DNA of 64,000 nucleotides from Shewanella glacialipiscicola (GCF_023283485.1 NZ_JAKILU010000015.1:32217-96216); one strand, 5' to 3'. Shown: positions 17,139-26,489, counted from the stretch's first letter. Program-made: numbers and translations. The notes: generated by a model from the sequence alone, not told the origin.

Positions 17139-19616
17139 ATGGAGTTCAGTCTGGCATGGCGCCTATTTAAACGTGAGTTACAGCAAGGTCAGTTGTTATT
17201 GATTATTCTGGCGATTACCCTTGCGGTATTGTCTGTAAGTGGATTAGCGCGGGTAAGCGAGCGCCTACAAGTGGCGATTACGGGCCAAGCCACAGAGTTT
17301 ATTGCCGCTGACCGTATTATTGACTCACCGGTTAAAATCGACGCGGCGATTCTCGCCAAGGCGGATGAGCTTGGGCTTAAGCATGTTACTAACATGCAGT
17401 TTAATTCGATGGTTTATTCGGGAGATAAGTTTCAATTAGTGACAGTGCGCGCTGTAGAGGCGGGTTATCCACTTAAGGGCGAAATTGAACTGATAAACGG
17501 TAAAACTAAAGCGTTACCCCAAGCTGATGAAATCTGGTTTGAGAGCCGCTTAGGTGGACTGTTGGGTTATCCCAAGTCCATAGAGTTAGGTAACAGTGAG
17601 TTTGTGCTCAGTGATGAAATTAGCCGCTTACCCGATGCAGGTTTTAATCCTTTTGCTTCTTCGCCCGTTGTATTAATGCGCATGGAAGATGTGGCGAAAA
17701 CCGGGGTGATCCAACCGGGGAGCCGCGTCACTTATTTGTATCAATTTGCGGGCAATGAAGCCTCGCTTATCGCCTTTGAACAAAGCGTTAAACCACTGTT
17801 AAATAGCACCCAACGTTGGGTTGATGTGCAATCTGGCGACTCGCCAATTGCCGAAGCTGTAAAACGCGCAGAGCGCTTCTTGCTATTGGCGAGTTTAATG
17901 GGCATTGCACTAGCCTGCGCTGCGATAGGTATTGCCGCCCAGCGTTATTGTCAGCGCCATTACGATGTCGTTGCTATGCTAAAAACCTTTGGCGCTTCGG
18001 CAAAGCAAATTCGCTTACTGTTTGGTATGCATTTATTGCTGGTGACTTTGCTGGGTATTGTGCTTGGTTTAATCGGTGGTGTGTTGTTGGATTTGGGGAT
18101 TAGTCATTTACTACCCGCTGAAATAGCGGCTTATTCACCGCCACTGACGCGGCCTTTGTTGCTTGGCGTCGGTACAGGGCTGATTAGTGCTTTCATGTTT
18201 TCGGCCTATCCATTGATGCGTTTATTGGCCATTCCACCACTGCGAGTACTACAGCGTCAGTTAGAAGGCTTGCAGCTGGGTATGTGGTTACACTTATTGC
18301 TGAGTCTAAGTGCGATGGCACTGCTGGGATATTTGTACTCGCAAAGCTGGGCCTTGACGCTGACGGTGGTCGCCGCTGCATTGTTGCTTGGAGTATTACT
18401 CGGGTTACTAGGGTGGGTGATGATCCGCTTGGGCCATAGTGTTGGGATGAAAACCACTAATCCACTCCAGTTAGCTTTAGCGGGATTAAGGCGTCGTGCA
18501 CGGCAGAACGTGCTGCAATTAGTCGGTTTTAGTGCCGCCTTAGTATTGCTATTGACGATTTTGGCCTTAAGGCAAGATTTGCTTAATGAATGGCAAAAAC
18601 AGTTGCCAGAGAACGCACCTAACTATTTTCTAGTCAATATCGCCCCCGATGATGCCAAACCCTTAAATGATTTCATGACGGCTAAGGGGATAGAGGCAAC
18701 GGATATTTACCCAGTGATCCGCGGCCGTTTAACCCAAATCAACGGTGAGGCGTTGATTTCGAATGAGCAGTCTGAAGCGGGTGAAAAGGGCAGAGTTGGT
18801 ATTTCCCGTGAGCTCAACCTAACATGGCGTAATAGCTTGCCAGCCAATAATGAACTGCTGGAAGGAGATTTTAATCAAGCTGCCGATGAGGTATCAGTAG
18901 AATCAGGTGTCGCGGATCGTTTAGGCATTAGCATTGGTGATAAACTCACTTATATTATTGATAATCAAGAACTCACAGTAAAGGTCGCCAGTATCCGTGC
19001 GGTGCACTGGGAAACACTGCAACCGAACTTCTTCATGATTTTCACCCAAGAAGCCCTTGCGCCCTTTGCTTATACCTCAATGGCGAGCTTTTATTTAAAT
19101 GAAACGATGAATGTTGATGGTACGTCTAAAGATGCGGTGATCCTCGCGCTTATACAGCAATTCCCGACGATATCGATTATCGATGTGGGCGCTATGGTGG
19201 CACAGTTGCGACAGATTATTGAGCAAGTGTCATTGTCGCTGACCTTAGTGCTAGCACTGGTCCTATTGGCCAGTGCCTTAGTGTTGATTGCACAGACTGA
19301 GGCTGGCATGGCAACTCGGCAGCGCGAATTGGCGGTGCTGCGAACCTTTGGGGCATCGGGTTGGTTATTACGCAGTGCAACCGGCTTAGAGTTTGCTTTG
19401 CTAGGGGGCATTGCAGGCGTGTTAGCGGTGATTGTGGCTGAATTTGCTTTGTATCTACTTAAAACTCAAGTGTTTGAGCTTAATGTATATATGCACTGGC
19501 CATGGTGGGCTATTGCGCCACTGTCAGGCGCTTTGCTGGTAGCATTACTGGGTATGTGGCGTTGCCGTCAATTGCTTAATCAATCCTGCGCGGAGTTATT
19601 AAAATCAGGTAGTTAA
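17139..19616 (+). CDS. ybbP: FtsX-like ABC permease YbbP
   Basis: This 825-aa inner-membrane protein has a helix near residues 20-40, a large periplasmic domain, two or more groups of helices (LLLASLMGIALACAAIGIAA; LLLGVLLGLLGWVMI), a second periplasmic domain and a C-terminal FtsX core (QRELAVLRTFGASGWLLRSA). This is the double-domain layout of YbbP. It starts two bases after ybbA (ATG at 17139), with AAGGAGG just before the ybbA stop codon serving as ribosome site. A strong terminator follows. Confidence 0.9.
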   Translation: MEFSLAWRLFKRELQQGQLLLIILAITLAVLSVSGLARVSERLQVAITGQATEFIAADRIIDSPVKIDAAILAKADELGLKHVTNMQFNSMVYSGDKFQLVTVRAVEAGYPLKGEIELINGKTKALPQADEIWFESRLGGLLGYPKSIELGNSEFVLSDEISRLPDAGFNPFASSPVVLMRMEDVAKTGVIQPGSRVTYLYQFAGNEASLIAFEQSVKPLLNSTQRWVDVQSGDSPIAEAVKRAERFLLLASLMGIALACAAIGIAAQRYCQRHYDVVAMLKTFGASAKQIRLLFGMHLLLVTLLGIVLGLIGGVLLDLGISHLLPAEIAAYSPPLTRPLLLGVGTGLISAFMFSAYPLMRLLAIPPLRVLQRQLEGLQLGMWLHLLLSLSAMALLGYLYSQSWALTLTVVAAALLLGVLLGLLGWVMIRLGHSVGMKTTNPLQLALAGLRRRARQNVLQLVGFSAALVLLLTILALRQDLLNEWQKQLPENAPNYFLVNIAPDDAKPLNDFMTAKGIEATDIYPVIRGRLTQINGEALISNEQSEAGEKGRVGISRELNLTWRNSLPANNELLEGDFNQAADEVSVESGVADRLGISIGDKLTYIIDNQELTVKVASIRAVHWETLQPNFFMIFTQEALAPFAYTSMASFYLNETMNVDGTSKDAVILALIQQFPTISIIDVGAMVAQLRQIIEQVSLSLTLVLALVLLASALVLIAQTEAGMATRQRELAVLRTFGASGWLLRSATGLEFALLGGIAGVLAVIVAEFALYLLKTQVFELNVYMHWPWWAIAPLSGALLVALLGMWRCRQLLNQSCAELLKSGS

Positions 19617-19640
19617 CTGTGATGTGTAAATAGTGAAATA

Positions 19641-19680
19641 AATAAAAGGCCCTAAGTTATCATTACTTAGGGCCTTTATT
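19641..19680. terminator. Bidirectional intrinsic terminator between ybbP and gltS
   Basis: AAAGGCCCTAAGT pairs with ACTTAGGGCCTTT (13 bp) around a short loop, with A/T tracts outside. It can serve both converging genes. Confidence 0.88.
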
Positions 19681-19725
19681 TAAACGGATATAGGTAGAAC
19701 TAACGCTATACTATTAGCTAACCCA

Positions 19726-20949
19726 TTACATTATGAAGCTCAAATAGCCCTGCAATATAATTAAGTTAACAATGTCAATAAAGAAGGCGCCAACAATAGG
19801 TACCACCATAAATGCTTGCGGTGAGGGCCCAGTTCGTGACACTAATGCGCCCATATTCATTACCGCCGTAGGCGTTGCCCCCATGCCAAAGCCACAATGT
19901 CCACCAGTAATAACGGCTGCATCATAATTCCTACCCATGACTTTAAACGTCACAAAATAGGCAAAAAAGGCCATCACGGCGGTTTGCACCAATAAGATAA
20001 TGAGTAGGGGAATGGCTAAATCAAAAATTTCCCATAACTTTAAACTCATCAATGCCATAGACAAAAACAGTGATAACGAGACAGTACCAATTACATCAAC
20101 ACTTTCAGTATGAAGTTTATAACCACGGGTAAGTTCAGTAATGTTGGCGATTATTACCCCAAAGAAAAGGGCATACACAAAATCAGGCATTTTTAACCAA
20201 GCGACGTTAGATTGAGCAATCCAAGTGGCAAACCATTGAGCCCCTGTAATACACAACAAGAGTATAAATAAGGTTTCAATAATGGTTTTTGCCGTCACAT
20301 GATCCTCTTCTAGCTGATCATAGGTGACTAAATGCGGATGTTCGGTATGATTTTTACGGCCAATGCCATAAGAAGAAACGAGATTATGTTTACTAATTAA
20401 TCGCTGAGCAACAGGTCCACCAATTATCCCTCCCATGACTAAGCCAAAGGTTGCGGCAGCCATTGCAAATTCTAAGGTATTGATACCGTAACTATCGGCG
20501 AATGTTTGTGACCACGCAACGCCGGTGCCATGGCCACCAGAAAGTGTAATAGAGCCCGCGATAAGCCCCATGATGGGTTCAAGCCCTAATAGGCTGGCTA
20601 AACTAATACCTACTGCATTTTGAATAACGATATAAACCGACGCGACCCCCAAAAAGATGAAGACTTTTTTCCCACCACTGAGTAACAGTTTGTAGTTTGC
20701 AGAGAGGCCGATAGTGCTAAAGAACATCAGCATTAGGGTATTTTGCATTGAAAGGGAAAATACGAGAGTTATATTTTGGACATGCAGTATGGCAATCACG
20801 GCGGCGATAACTAACCCACCGACAATCGGTTCAGGGATATTATATTTTTTAAAAACAGGCACATGGCGATTGATAGAGTGGCCAATAAACAGGACGAAAA
20901 TGGCAATTAAGAAAGACTCTAATTCGCCAATCGTATAAATCGTGTGCAT
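19726..20949 (-). CDS. gltS: Sodium/glutamate symporter
   Basis: GltS imports glutamate with sodium. The 407-aa protein has about ten hydrophobic segments. Family sequence includes PEPIVGGLVIAAV, TIGLSANYKLLLSGGKKV, GSITLSGGHGTGVAW and GGHCGFGMGATPTA, the last two being the duplicated GGHGTG-type re-entrant loops. I start at the ATG reading MHTIYTIGEL because AAGGAA precedes it; the frame stays open for 21 more codons upstream without a ribosome site. A terminator follows and a 518-base region precedes it. Confidence 0.93.
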   Translation of the reverse strand: MHTIYTIGELESFLIAIFVLFIGHSINRHVPVFKKYNIPEPIVGGLVIAAVIAILHVQNITLVFSLSMQNTLMLMFFSTIGLSANYKLLLSGGKKVFIFLGVASVYIVIQNAVGISLASLLGLEPIMGLIAGSITLSGGHGTGVAWSQTFADSYGINTLEFAMAAATFGLVMGGIIGGPVAQRLISKHNLVSSYGIGRKNHTEHPHLVTYDQLEEDHVTAKTIIETLFILLLCITGAQWFATWIAQSNVAWLKMPDFVYALFFGVIIANITELTRGYKLHTESVDVIGTVSLSLFLSMALMSLKLWEIFDLAIPLLIILLVQTAVMAFFAYFVTFKVMGRNYDAAVITGGHCGFGMGATPTAVMNMGALVSRTGPSPQAFMVVPIVGAFFIDIVNLIILQGYLSFIM

Positions 20950-21467
20950 AAAATTCCTTACAAATTTTTTGTGGGAATGACTCAATGCATAAACGCTATG
21001 AGACTGTCCCATCTAGTTATTAAGTACCTGCTAATACTTGGTGTTAAACGCTTGGTCGTAAAGACGGATCCTGTCAATCTCCTAGTGATGGAGAAGGATG
21101 AATAAGCGCGAATGTGAGCCGTATCGGGTTTACAGATCAGCATCGCCATATCAACCGATACTGAGGGTAAATTATGGGCATTAAGAGAGCCAATAACGGT
21201 GTTGCTGGGGTCAATACTGAGTGCTTAAAGAAAGGCGTTATGTGTCCATTTCTACGAACAATCGCAGAGGATTCTAACAGGATTTTTTTTATTTGTCGTT
21301 AAATCATCTTATAAATCATGATGTTGATAAAATGTTTTGTGACTGTTATGTAAAAATCCATTTATTAATTGCCGTGTGGGAGTTGTTTTTTATGGCAATA
21401 ACGTCTTGTTAATTCTCTATTTATGCTAAGTACAGTTTGAATAATACAACGCTGCTCTACAGGTGAG
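20950..21467. other. Intergenic region with degenerate open frames
   Basis: About 520 bases lie between yfcH and gltS. On the reverse strand one frame is open from 21224 to 20985 and looks protein-like, but has no ATG before codon 26 (ATG at 21149, 55 codons to the stop). On the forward strand ATG 21174 opens 42 codons to a TAA at 21302, with GAGGG nearby. Neither resembles a protein I know. The A/T-rich right third (21280-21420) shows no clear promoter hexamers. It presumably includes the gltS promoter. Confidence 0.4.
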
Positions 21468-22361
21468 TCATGAGCTTACAACGTCCATTAATGCAGGCTC
21501 AAGTTCATTAAATTGAAATTTAAAACCCGCCTCAAGCGCATGTTTGGGTATCACAAACTGTCCTTCTGTGAGTAACTCTGACATTTCGCCCATCGCTAAT
21601 CGTAAGGCTAAAGGGGGCGTTGTAATGAGTGCGGGACGATTTAAAGCTTTGCCTAAAGCCTTGGCAAACACAGCATTACTGACAGGGTGTGGGGCTGTGG
21701 CATTAAATACCCCTTGGCAATGTTCTTGAGTGAGTAAAAATTGGATAAGTGAGACTAAATCGCTAACATGTATCCAGCTCATACCTTGGCGTCCATGACC
21801 TATTGGACCACCTAGGCCAAGCTTAAAAGGGGGTAACATTTTATCTAAAGCGCCGCCTTTACCCAGTACAATCCCGATACGAATAATACAAATACGGGTT
21901 TGTTCTGAGCTTGCCTCTTGCGCGGCTTGTTCCCATTTTTGACAGATGTCATGACTGAACTCGGCATGGGCTGCACTTGTTTCATCGAGCAGTTGATCAT
22001 CATGTCGGCCGTAATAGCCAACAGCTGAACCGCTCACCATGACTTTAGGAGGGTTACTACTCTGCTTTATAAGCTGGGTTAATTTTGCCGTAATATCCCA
22101 GCGACTATCACAAATTCGCTGTTTTTGCGCCTTACTCCAGCGCTTAGCCACAATGGGTTCACCAGCGAGATTCACTATGGCATCAAGATGATTTAAGTGA
22201 CTCAGTTCATCAAGACTCGTAAGGTAATGATGCTGATGACCCAAAACTTTTTGTGTTTGCGACACTGAACGAGTCACTAATGTCAGCTGATGATGTGGCG
22301 CTAATCGTTCAACAAGTTGACGCCCAATAAAACCGCTTGCGCCAGTGATCAGTATATTCAT
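21468..22361 (-). CDS. yfcH: TIGR01777-family NAD(P)-binding epimerase-like protein (YfcH)
   Basis: This 297-aa extended-SDR protein has the nucleotide-binding motif GASGFIGRQL at residues 7-16 and the catalytic-type motif SGSAVGYYGR (YxxxK is not conserved in this branch). It ends in the DUF1731 domain (PKHALEAGFKFQF). Its substrate is not known. I start at MNILITGASG; the frame is open for 20 codons upstream. E. coli yfcH lies next to folX, and here folX lies directly upstream on the same strand. Confidence 0.88.
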   Translation of the reverse strand: MNILITGASGFIGRQLVERLAPHHQLTLVTRSVSQTQKVLGHQHHYLTSLDELSHLNHLDAIVNLAGEPIVAKRWSKAQKQRICDSRWDITAKLTQLIKQSSNPPKVMVSGSAVGYYGRHDDQLLDETSAAHAEFSHDICQKWEQAAQEASSEQTRICIIRIGIVLGKGGALDKMLPPFKLGLGGPIGHGRQGMSWIHVSDLVSLIQFLLTQEHCQGVFNATAPHPVSNAVFAKALGKALNRPALITTPPLALRLAMGEMSELLTEGQFVIPKHALEAGFKFQFNELEPALMDVVSS

Positions 22362-22443
22362 GTAACGTCTCTTATCTGTGAGCTTGAGGGTATATACCGT
22401 GTTATGGCCTGAAGCGATCACTTAGTTGGTATTTTTTACACCA

Positions 22444-22806
22444 TTATTTTTGATAACATAATTCCATCGAGACAGAATCGGCAAAACGCAGGGCGTGGGG
22501 TTTATCGATTTCAACACTGGCAAACTCAACCCACTCGTGTTCGCTAGCGATAGCTAACGCTTGACTGGTAAGGTTTTCCAGTAATGAAAAACGGTTATGC
22601 TCAATCAGTTCGATGATTTTTTTAGTGATAGTGCGGTAATTGAGTGCATCTTCTACGTTATCGCTATTACGGGCTTGCGCGGCGCAATAATGGATCACAA
22701 CATTGATGATCACGTCTTGACGATTTTGAATTTCATCATCTTTAATGCCGATAAAAGTGCGTAGTCTTAAATTTTTAATGCGTATAATCGCTGTTTCTGG
22801 TTTCAT
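22444..22806 (-). CDS. folX: Dihydroneopterin triphosphate 2'-epimerase
   Basis: FolX epimerises dihydroneopterin triphosphate to dihydromonapterin triphosphate and belongs to the tunnelling (T-) fold, like FolB. The 120-aa sequence fits: [28 protein letters not shown] and [15 protein letters not shown]. The C-terminal [15 protein letters not shown] is typical of FolX rather than FolB. yfcH follows in the same orientation after about 80 bases, as in E. coli. Confidence 0.9.
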   Translation of the reverse strand: MKPETAIIRIKNLRLRTFIGIKDDEIQNRQDVIINVVIHYCAAQARNSDNVEDALNYRTITKKIIELIEHNRFSLLENLTSQALAIASEHEWVEFASVEIDKPHALRFADSVSMELCYQK

Positions 22807-22904
22807 AATGGCAAATGACTATCTTAAGCTAAGGTGGCTGGGGTTTGGTTCTTACTCAGGTTAGCCTAACAATTTTATCTCAGAACAAGAAGGATTTTTA
22901 ATAC

Positions 22905-24014
22905 ATGACACAACCCAATGCGCCCTTTGCTACTTATCGTGGCTTTGCGGTTATGGCCTTTGTAGTGATTATTTTGGCAGGGATTAAGACAGCGAGCCCC
23001 ATTGTAGTACCGTTTGTACTGTCGAGCTTTCTGGCTGTGGTCTGTAATCCCGCCATTGGTTTAATGACCCGATTTCGTGTGCCTAAATGGCTTGCTGTAA
23101 TACTGTTGATGGGTTTTATTGTGCTAATGGGCTTATGGTTAGCCTCGGTTGTTGGCAGTTCTATTAACGAATTTTCAACGCAATTGCCCCAATATCGAGT
23201 GCAATTAATCGAGCAATTTGAATGGATATTGAAAAAGTTAGATAACTTCAATATTCGTATTTCTAAGGATCAAGTCTTAGCCTATTTTGATCCTGGCATG
23301 GCCTTATCAATGACGACGAACATGCTGTCGGGTGTTGGTAATGTAATGGCGAATTTATTTCTGATCATTCTGACGATTGTGTTTATGTTGTTTGAGGCGC
23401 AATCGCTGCCTAAAAAATTACATTTGGCACTGGACGATCCCGATATGCGCTTACAGCAGATTGAGCGCTTTTTACAATCGGTTAATCAGTACATGGTGAT
23501 CAAAACCTTAGTGAGTTTAGCTACAGCTATTATAGTGGGAGTGGGGTTGTCTATCATCGGCGTTGATTATGCGCTTTTATGGGCTGTTATCGCTTTTTTG
23601 TTTAATTACATTCCTAATATTGGTTCAATCATTGCCGCCATTCCTGCGGTGTTGTTGGCATTCATTCAGCTTGGCCCCGCAGCAGCGGGCGCGACCACAC
23701 TGTTGTATGTGGGTGTCAACATGGTGATGGGCAATATGATTGAGCCTAAATTCATGGGCCGCGGTTTAGGGTTATCGACCTTAGTGGTGTTTTTATCGTT
23801 AATTTTTTGGGGCTGGTTATTGGGCTCGGTCGGCATGTTGCTGTCAGTGCCGTTGACTATGGTGGTAAAAATAGCCCTCGAATCGAGTAAAAGTGGTAAA
23901 TGGTTAGCTATTTTATTATCGGACAATATCGAAGATGCCTACACCGCTAATAATCGGGTAAACGACACTTCGGCTGGTGATGAAGCCGATATCAGTACAA
24001 ATGAGAGTAAGTAA
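22905..24014 (+). CDS. AI-2E family transporter (PerM/TqsA-like)
   Basis: This 369-aa protein has about eight membrane segments with the gap around residues 80-130 typical of the family, whose members include the AI-2 exporter TqsA and ion exchangers. Conserved elements are FNYIPNIGSIIAAIPAVLLA and GNMIEPKFMGRGLGLSTLVV. The substrate cannot be assigned. AAGAAGGA lies about 9 bases before the ATG. The methyltransferase gene begins 6 bases after its stop, so the two form an operon. It is divergent from folX with about 100 bases between. Confidence 0.88.
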   Translation: MTQPNAPFATYRGFAVMAFVVIILAGIKTASPIVVPFVLSSFLAVVCNPAIGLMTRFRVPKWLAVILLMGFIVLMGLWLASVVGSSINEFSTQLPQYRVQLIEQFEWILKKLDNFNIRISKDQVLAYFDPGMALSMTTNMLSGVGNVMANLFLIILTIVFMLFEAQSLPKKLHLALDDPDMRLQQIERFLQSVNQYMVIKTLVSLATAIIVGVGLSIIGVDYALLWAVIAFLFNYIPNIGSIIAAIPAVLLAFIQLGPAAAGATTLLYVGVNMVMGNMIEPKFMGRGLGLSTLVVFLSLIFWGWLLGSVGMLLSVPLTMVVKIALESSKSGKWLAILLSDNIEDAYTANNRVNDTSAGDEADISTNESK

Positions 24015-24020
24015 GAAAAG

Positions 24021-24938
24021 ATGCAAAGTTTTATACAAGCGTTAGCGACAATTGAGTTGGGTAGTGATGCGGTGCGCCTTTTCCACGGCCGCGGCGGGTA
24101 TTATGCGGAGTGTGAACACCTCTGTTTAGATTGGTTTGCGCCAGTATTATTGCTGACCAGTTTTACTCCCTTAGAAGAAAGCGATTTAGCCGTTTGCCAG
24201 CAGGCCATTACGGAGCGTTGGCAAGTCATATGTCCTGATAACCCATTGAATCTTGTTTATCAATATCGCAGCGGGGGAGAGACGCACACCCAATTATTGC
24301 AGGGTGAAGTACCTGAGCCACACATTGTCAGTGAAAATGGGGCGCAATTTCAGGTACATCTAATGCGTGGACAAAACCACGGTTTATTTCTCGATATGGC
24401 TAATGGTCGCGAATGGGTTCGAGCGAATGCTCGCTATAAAAAAGTGCTTAATTTGTTTGCTTATACTTGTGGCTTCTCGGTCGCAGCATTGCAAGGTGGC
24501 GCCGATGAAGTGGTCAATATCGACATGAGTAAAGGTGCATTAAGTATCGGAAAACAGAATCATTTGCTAAATGGTTTTAGTGCGGGCGCACGTTTTTTAC
24601 CCCATGACATTTTTAAATCTTGGGGCAAACTGAAAAAGCTTGGTCCCTATGACATCATAGTGGCTGATCCGCCGAGTAATCAAAAGGGCAGCTTTGTAGC
24701 GACCAAAGATTATGTGCGTTTAATTCGGCGGTTACCTGAGTTACTAGCCCAAAATGGTGAATTGTTGCTCTGTTTAAATGCGCCTGAACTCGATACTGCG
24801 TTTTTACGTCAACAAGTGGCTGATGCAGCGCCAACATTAGAATACATTACGCGACTGGATAATCCGCCAGCGTTTATAGATGTGTCCCAAGATAAGTCAC
24901 TTAAGGTACTGCGCTATTGCAGGTCTGCTTCTGTTTAA
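24021..24938 (+). CDS. Class I SAM-dependent methyltransferase (RlmI-like catalytic domain)
   Basis: A 305-aa protein with a methyltransferase domain of the Methyltrans_SAM type found in the rRNA m5C enzymes RlmI/RlmK-L. The SAM site appears as LNLFAYTCGFSVAALQGGA (~150-168) and the acidic loop is NIDMSKGAL. The catalytic motif is VADPPSNQKGSF (~213-224). It lacks the N-terminal PUA domain of RlmI. Substrate is therefore uncertain, though RNA is likely. It is co-transcribed with the AI-2E gene and followed by a terminator. Confidence 0.85.
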   Translation: MQSFIQALATIELGSDAVRLFHGRGGYYAECEHLCLDWFAPVLLLTSFTPLEESDLAVCQQAITERWQVICPDNPLNLVYQYRSGGETHTQLLQGEVPEPHIVSENGAQFQVHLMRGQNHGLFLDMANGREWVRANARYKKVLNLFAYTCGFSVAALQGGADEVVNIDMSKGALSIGKQNHLLNGFSAGARFLPHDIFKSWGKLKKLGPYDIIVADPPSNQKGSFVATKDYVRLIRRLPELLAQNGELLLCLNAPELDTAFLRQQVADAAPTLEYITRLDNPPAFIDVSQDKSLKVLRYCRSASV

Positions 24939-24957
24939 TAATATATTTAACTTTAAC

Positions 24958-24981
24958 GGCCAGTATTTACTGGCCTTTTTT
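24958..24981 (+). terminator. Intrinsic terminator after the methyltransferase gene
   Basis: GGCCAGT and ACTGGCC pair around ATTT, followed by six or more T. Confidence 0.88.
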
Positions 24982-25347
24982 ATGGGGCGAGCATACTCAG
25001 CAGAATATTAAATCAAGGTTGTAGGGGGGGAAGTCGTCATGATAATCATCAGTCGGCCCTACATTAAGTCTCGTTTGGTAGCATGCTTAGTATACAAAGA
25101 TGAGTATTTTCAAGAGTGAATGTAGGTAATTGGTGAAAGTATTTCATTTTCTAATACGGCATTAAGCGCTTTTGGCGATAAATTACACTTAAAACCTATT
25201 TTATACAAAACGAAACTGAAAGTTTTCTGTAATTACTGTTTATGCTTTGATATACTGCTGTGCACGGAATATCCCTTTACTCAAAGGCAAAATGTCAGCA
25301 TAGAAGGACATGCCTCTGCGACCTTACCCAATCAAGCTGGAGTTGTT
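24982..25347. promoter_or_regulatory. Region with a Fur-box-like site and a candidate promoter for the small ORF
   Basis: ATGATAATCAT (25039-25049) matches the core of the 19-bp Fur box, with weaker flanks (about 13 of 19). It lies inside a GTAGGG...CCCTAC inverted repeat (25021-25062). Further on, TATACT (25251-25256) preceded by TTTGA forms a plausible -10, with the weak -35 CTGTAA 18 bases upstream. The transcript would start near 25263 and run into the small ORF and terminator below. Fur control is only a suggestion. Confidence 0.3.
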
Positions 25348-25431
25348 ATGGAAGTTCATGAATACGAAAATGCTTATTACCAAGTGAAAGACGATGTACT
25401 TGAGTCTTTACCTACACAAAGCGAAGAATAA
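25348..25431 (+). CDS. Candidate small protein, 27 aa
   Basis: An ATG with GGAG spaced 6 bases upstream opens a 27-codon frame, MEVHEYENAYYQVKDDVLES and on to TQSEE. The product is acidic, Tyr-rich, without a membrane segment or signal. It sits between a plausible promoter (-10 near 25251) and a strong terminator (25505-25534), so a transcript of about 270 bases is likely. After the stop the same frame continues open for 18 codons. It could be a small protein, or the transcript could be an sRNA. I recognise no family. Confidence 0.5.
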   Translation: MEVHEYENAYYQVKDDVLESLPTQSEE

Positions 25432-25504
25432 GTCATTAAAGCATCATCGATTGCTATTACGTTGATGGTACTTATGAGTCGAAAGTAACAAAATAAACAT
25501 ATTG

Positions 25505-25534
25505 AAATAGCAACCTTGAGGTTGCTATTTTTTT
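25505..25534. terminator. Bidirectional intrinsic terminator
   Basis: AAATAGCAACC pairs perfectly with GGTTGCTATTT around TTGA, with seven T on the forward strand. It closes the small-ORF transcript and may also stop the reverse-strand lipoprotein gene, whose stop codon lies 69 bases away. Confidence 0.88.
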
Positions 25535-25602
25535 GCCAAAATAGAGAGTAAACTAATTTAAAAATGCCGAAAGAGACTTTAAAGTGGCTTTTTTTCAATT
25601 GG

Positions 25603-26037
25603 TTAGCCGTTAACTTTGCGTTTTTCTGGCATGAGTTCGACAATAAGCCATTTGCCGCCGATTTTGTGTAGGCGTATGGTTCTATCATCAATCCAAGGTT
25701 GGCCGCCTTTCAGCCCTGTCATCTTCACGATCACCATGACGTCTTGAGTAAATCTGCGGAAGAAGTCGATATCAATATCATAAATTTCCATTTCGACATT
25801 GGTCATCGACAGACTTAGCATATTGCGCTGCACAGCGCTGGCAATATGATAATGGGTCAGCACTTGTTTGATTGGATCGTCAACATATTGCTTAGCTTGC
25901 TCTATATCACGGTCGAGATAAACCGCCTTAAAAAAGCCCAAGCTCACCTCTTCTGGTGTGAGTTGATATTCCTCTTTAGTTGCGTTATCACCACAGCCAA
26001 CAAGAAACAATAAAGAAATAAAGAATAGTATTCGCAT
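25603..26037 (-). CDS. Putative lipoprotein, DUF4878-like
   Basis: The 144-aa protein begins MRILFFISLLFLVGC, a lipoprotein signal with the acylated Cys at residue 15. The mature part resembles an NTF2-like/DUF4878 fold: a helical region about EVSLGFFKAVYLDRDIEQAK, then beta strands (DVMVIVKMTGLKGG; GGKWLIVELMPEKRKV). I do not know its role; such proteins are exported small-domain lipoproteins of unknown function. It stands alone, with a terminator downstream. Confidence 0.8.
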   Translation of the reverse strand: MRILFFISLLFLVGCGDNATKEEYQLTPEEVSLGFFKAVYLDRDIEQAKQYVDDPIKQVLTHYHIASAVQRNMLSLSMTNVEMEIYDIDIDFFRRFTQDVMVIVKMTGLKGGQPWIDDRTIRLHKIGGKWLIVELMPEKRKVNG

Positions 26038-26457
26038 AAGTTTTATTTATTGGAATTTGTTTTGAGTATCGCGATTTTAGCTTGAATGTACAAGTGTTGT
26101 ACTCATTGCCTATCGATGAGGAAATCAGTTGACTCAAGCATTATAGCTGTGGCATATAGTAAGGAACGGTTTAAAAAGGTTATCCACAAAAACTGTGGAA
26201 AACTATGTTGAAGACTTCAGTGATACTTTGTAAGTTACTGATATTGTCTTGCTTTATATGCTGGTTAAAAAGTGACGCATTTACTATTGTCGCGTAAACT
26301 CCCATTCAGTTGTGGATATTTTTCTAAGTTCACTTACCTTGTACATGTTACTTCTTCTAATTACTCTCGCATTTTTATCTCCAATATTTACTCTCTAGGT
26401 TTATCTGTTATGCCATTTACGCATTTGTGCGGGGTGTTAACGCTAAACGTAAATATA
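26038..26457. other. Intergenic region with three DnaA-box-like 9-mers
   Basis: About 480 bases lie between the lipoprotein gene and pta. TTATCCACA (26180-26188, a perfect DnaA box) is followed within 5 bases by TGTGGAAAA (26194-26202, reverse of TTTTCCACA). A third, near-consensus TGTGGATAT is at 26311-26319. The first two form a CCACA/TGTGG inverted repeat. I found no clear gene or promoter hexamers. The pta terminator closes the right edge. Confidence 0.55.
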
Positions 26458-26489
26458 AAAAAAGCACGGGTATTAACCAGTGCTTTTAG
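26457..26489 (-). terminator. Intrinsic terminator after pta
   Basis: On the reverse strand AAAAGCAC pairs with GTGCTTTT and runs into seven T, 30 bases after the pta stop codon. Confidence 0.82.

Noticed and set aside
18193..18457. Short reverse frames within ybbP
   Set aside because: They are shadows of the membrane-protein coding sequence, with no ribosome sites.
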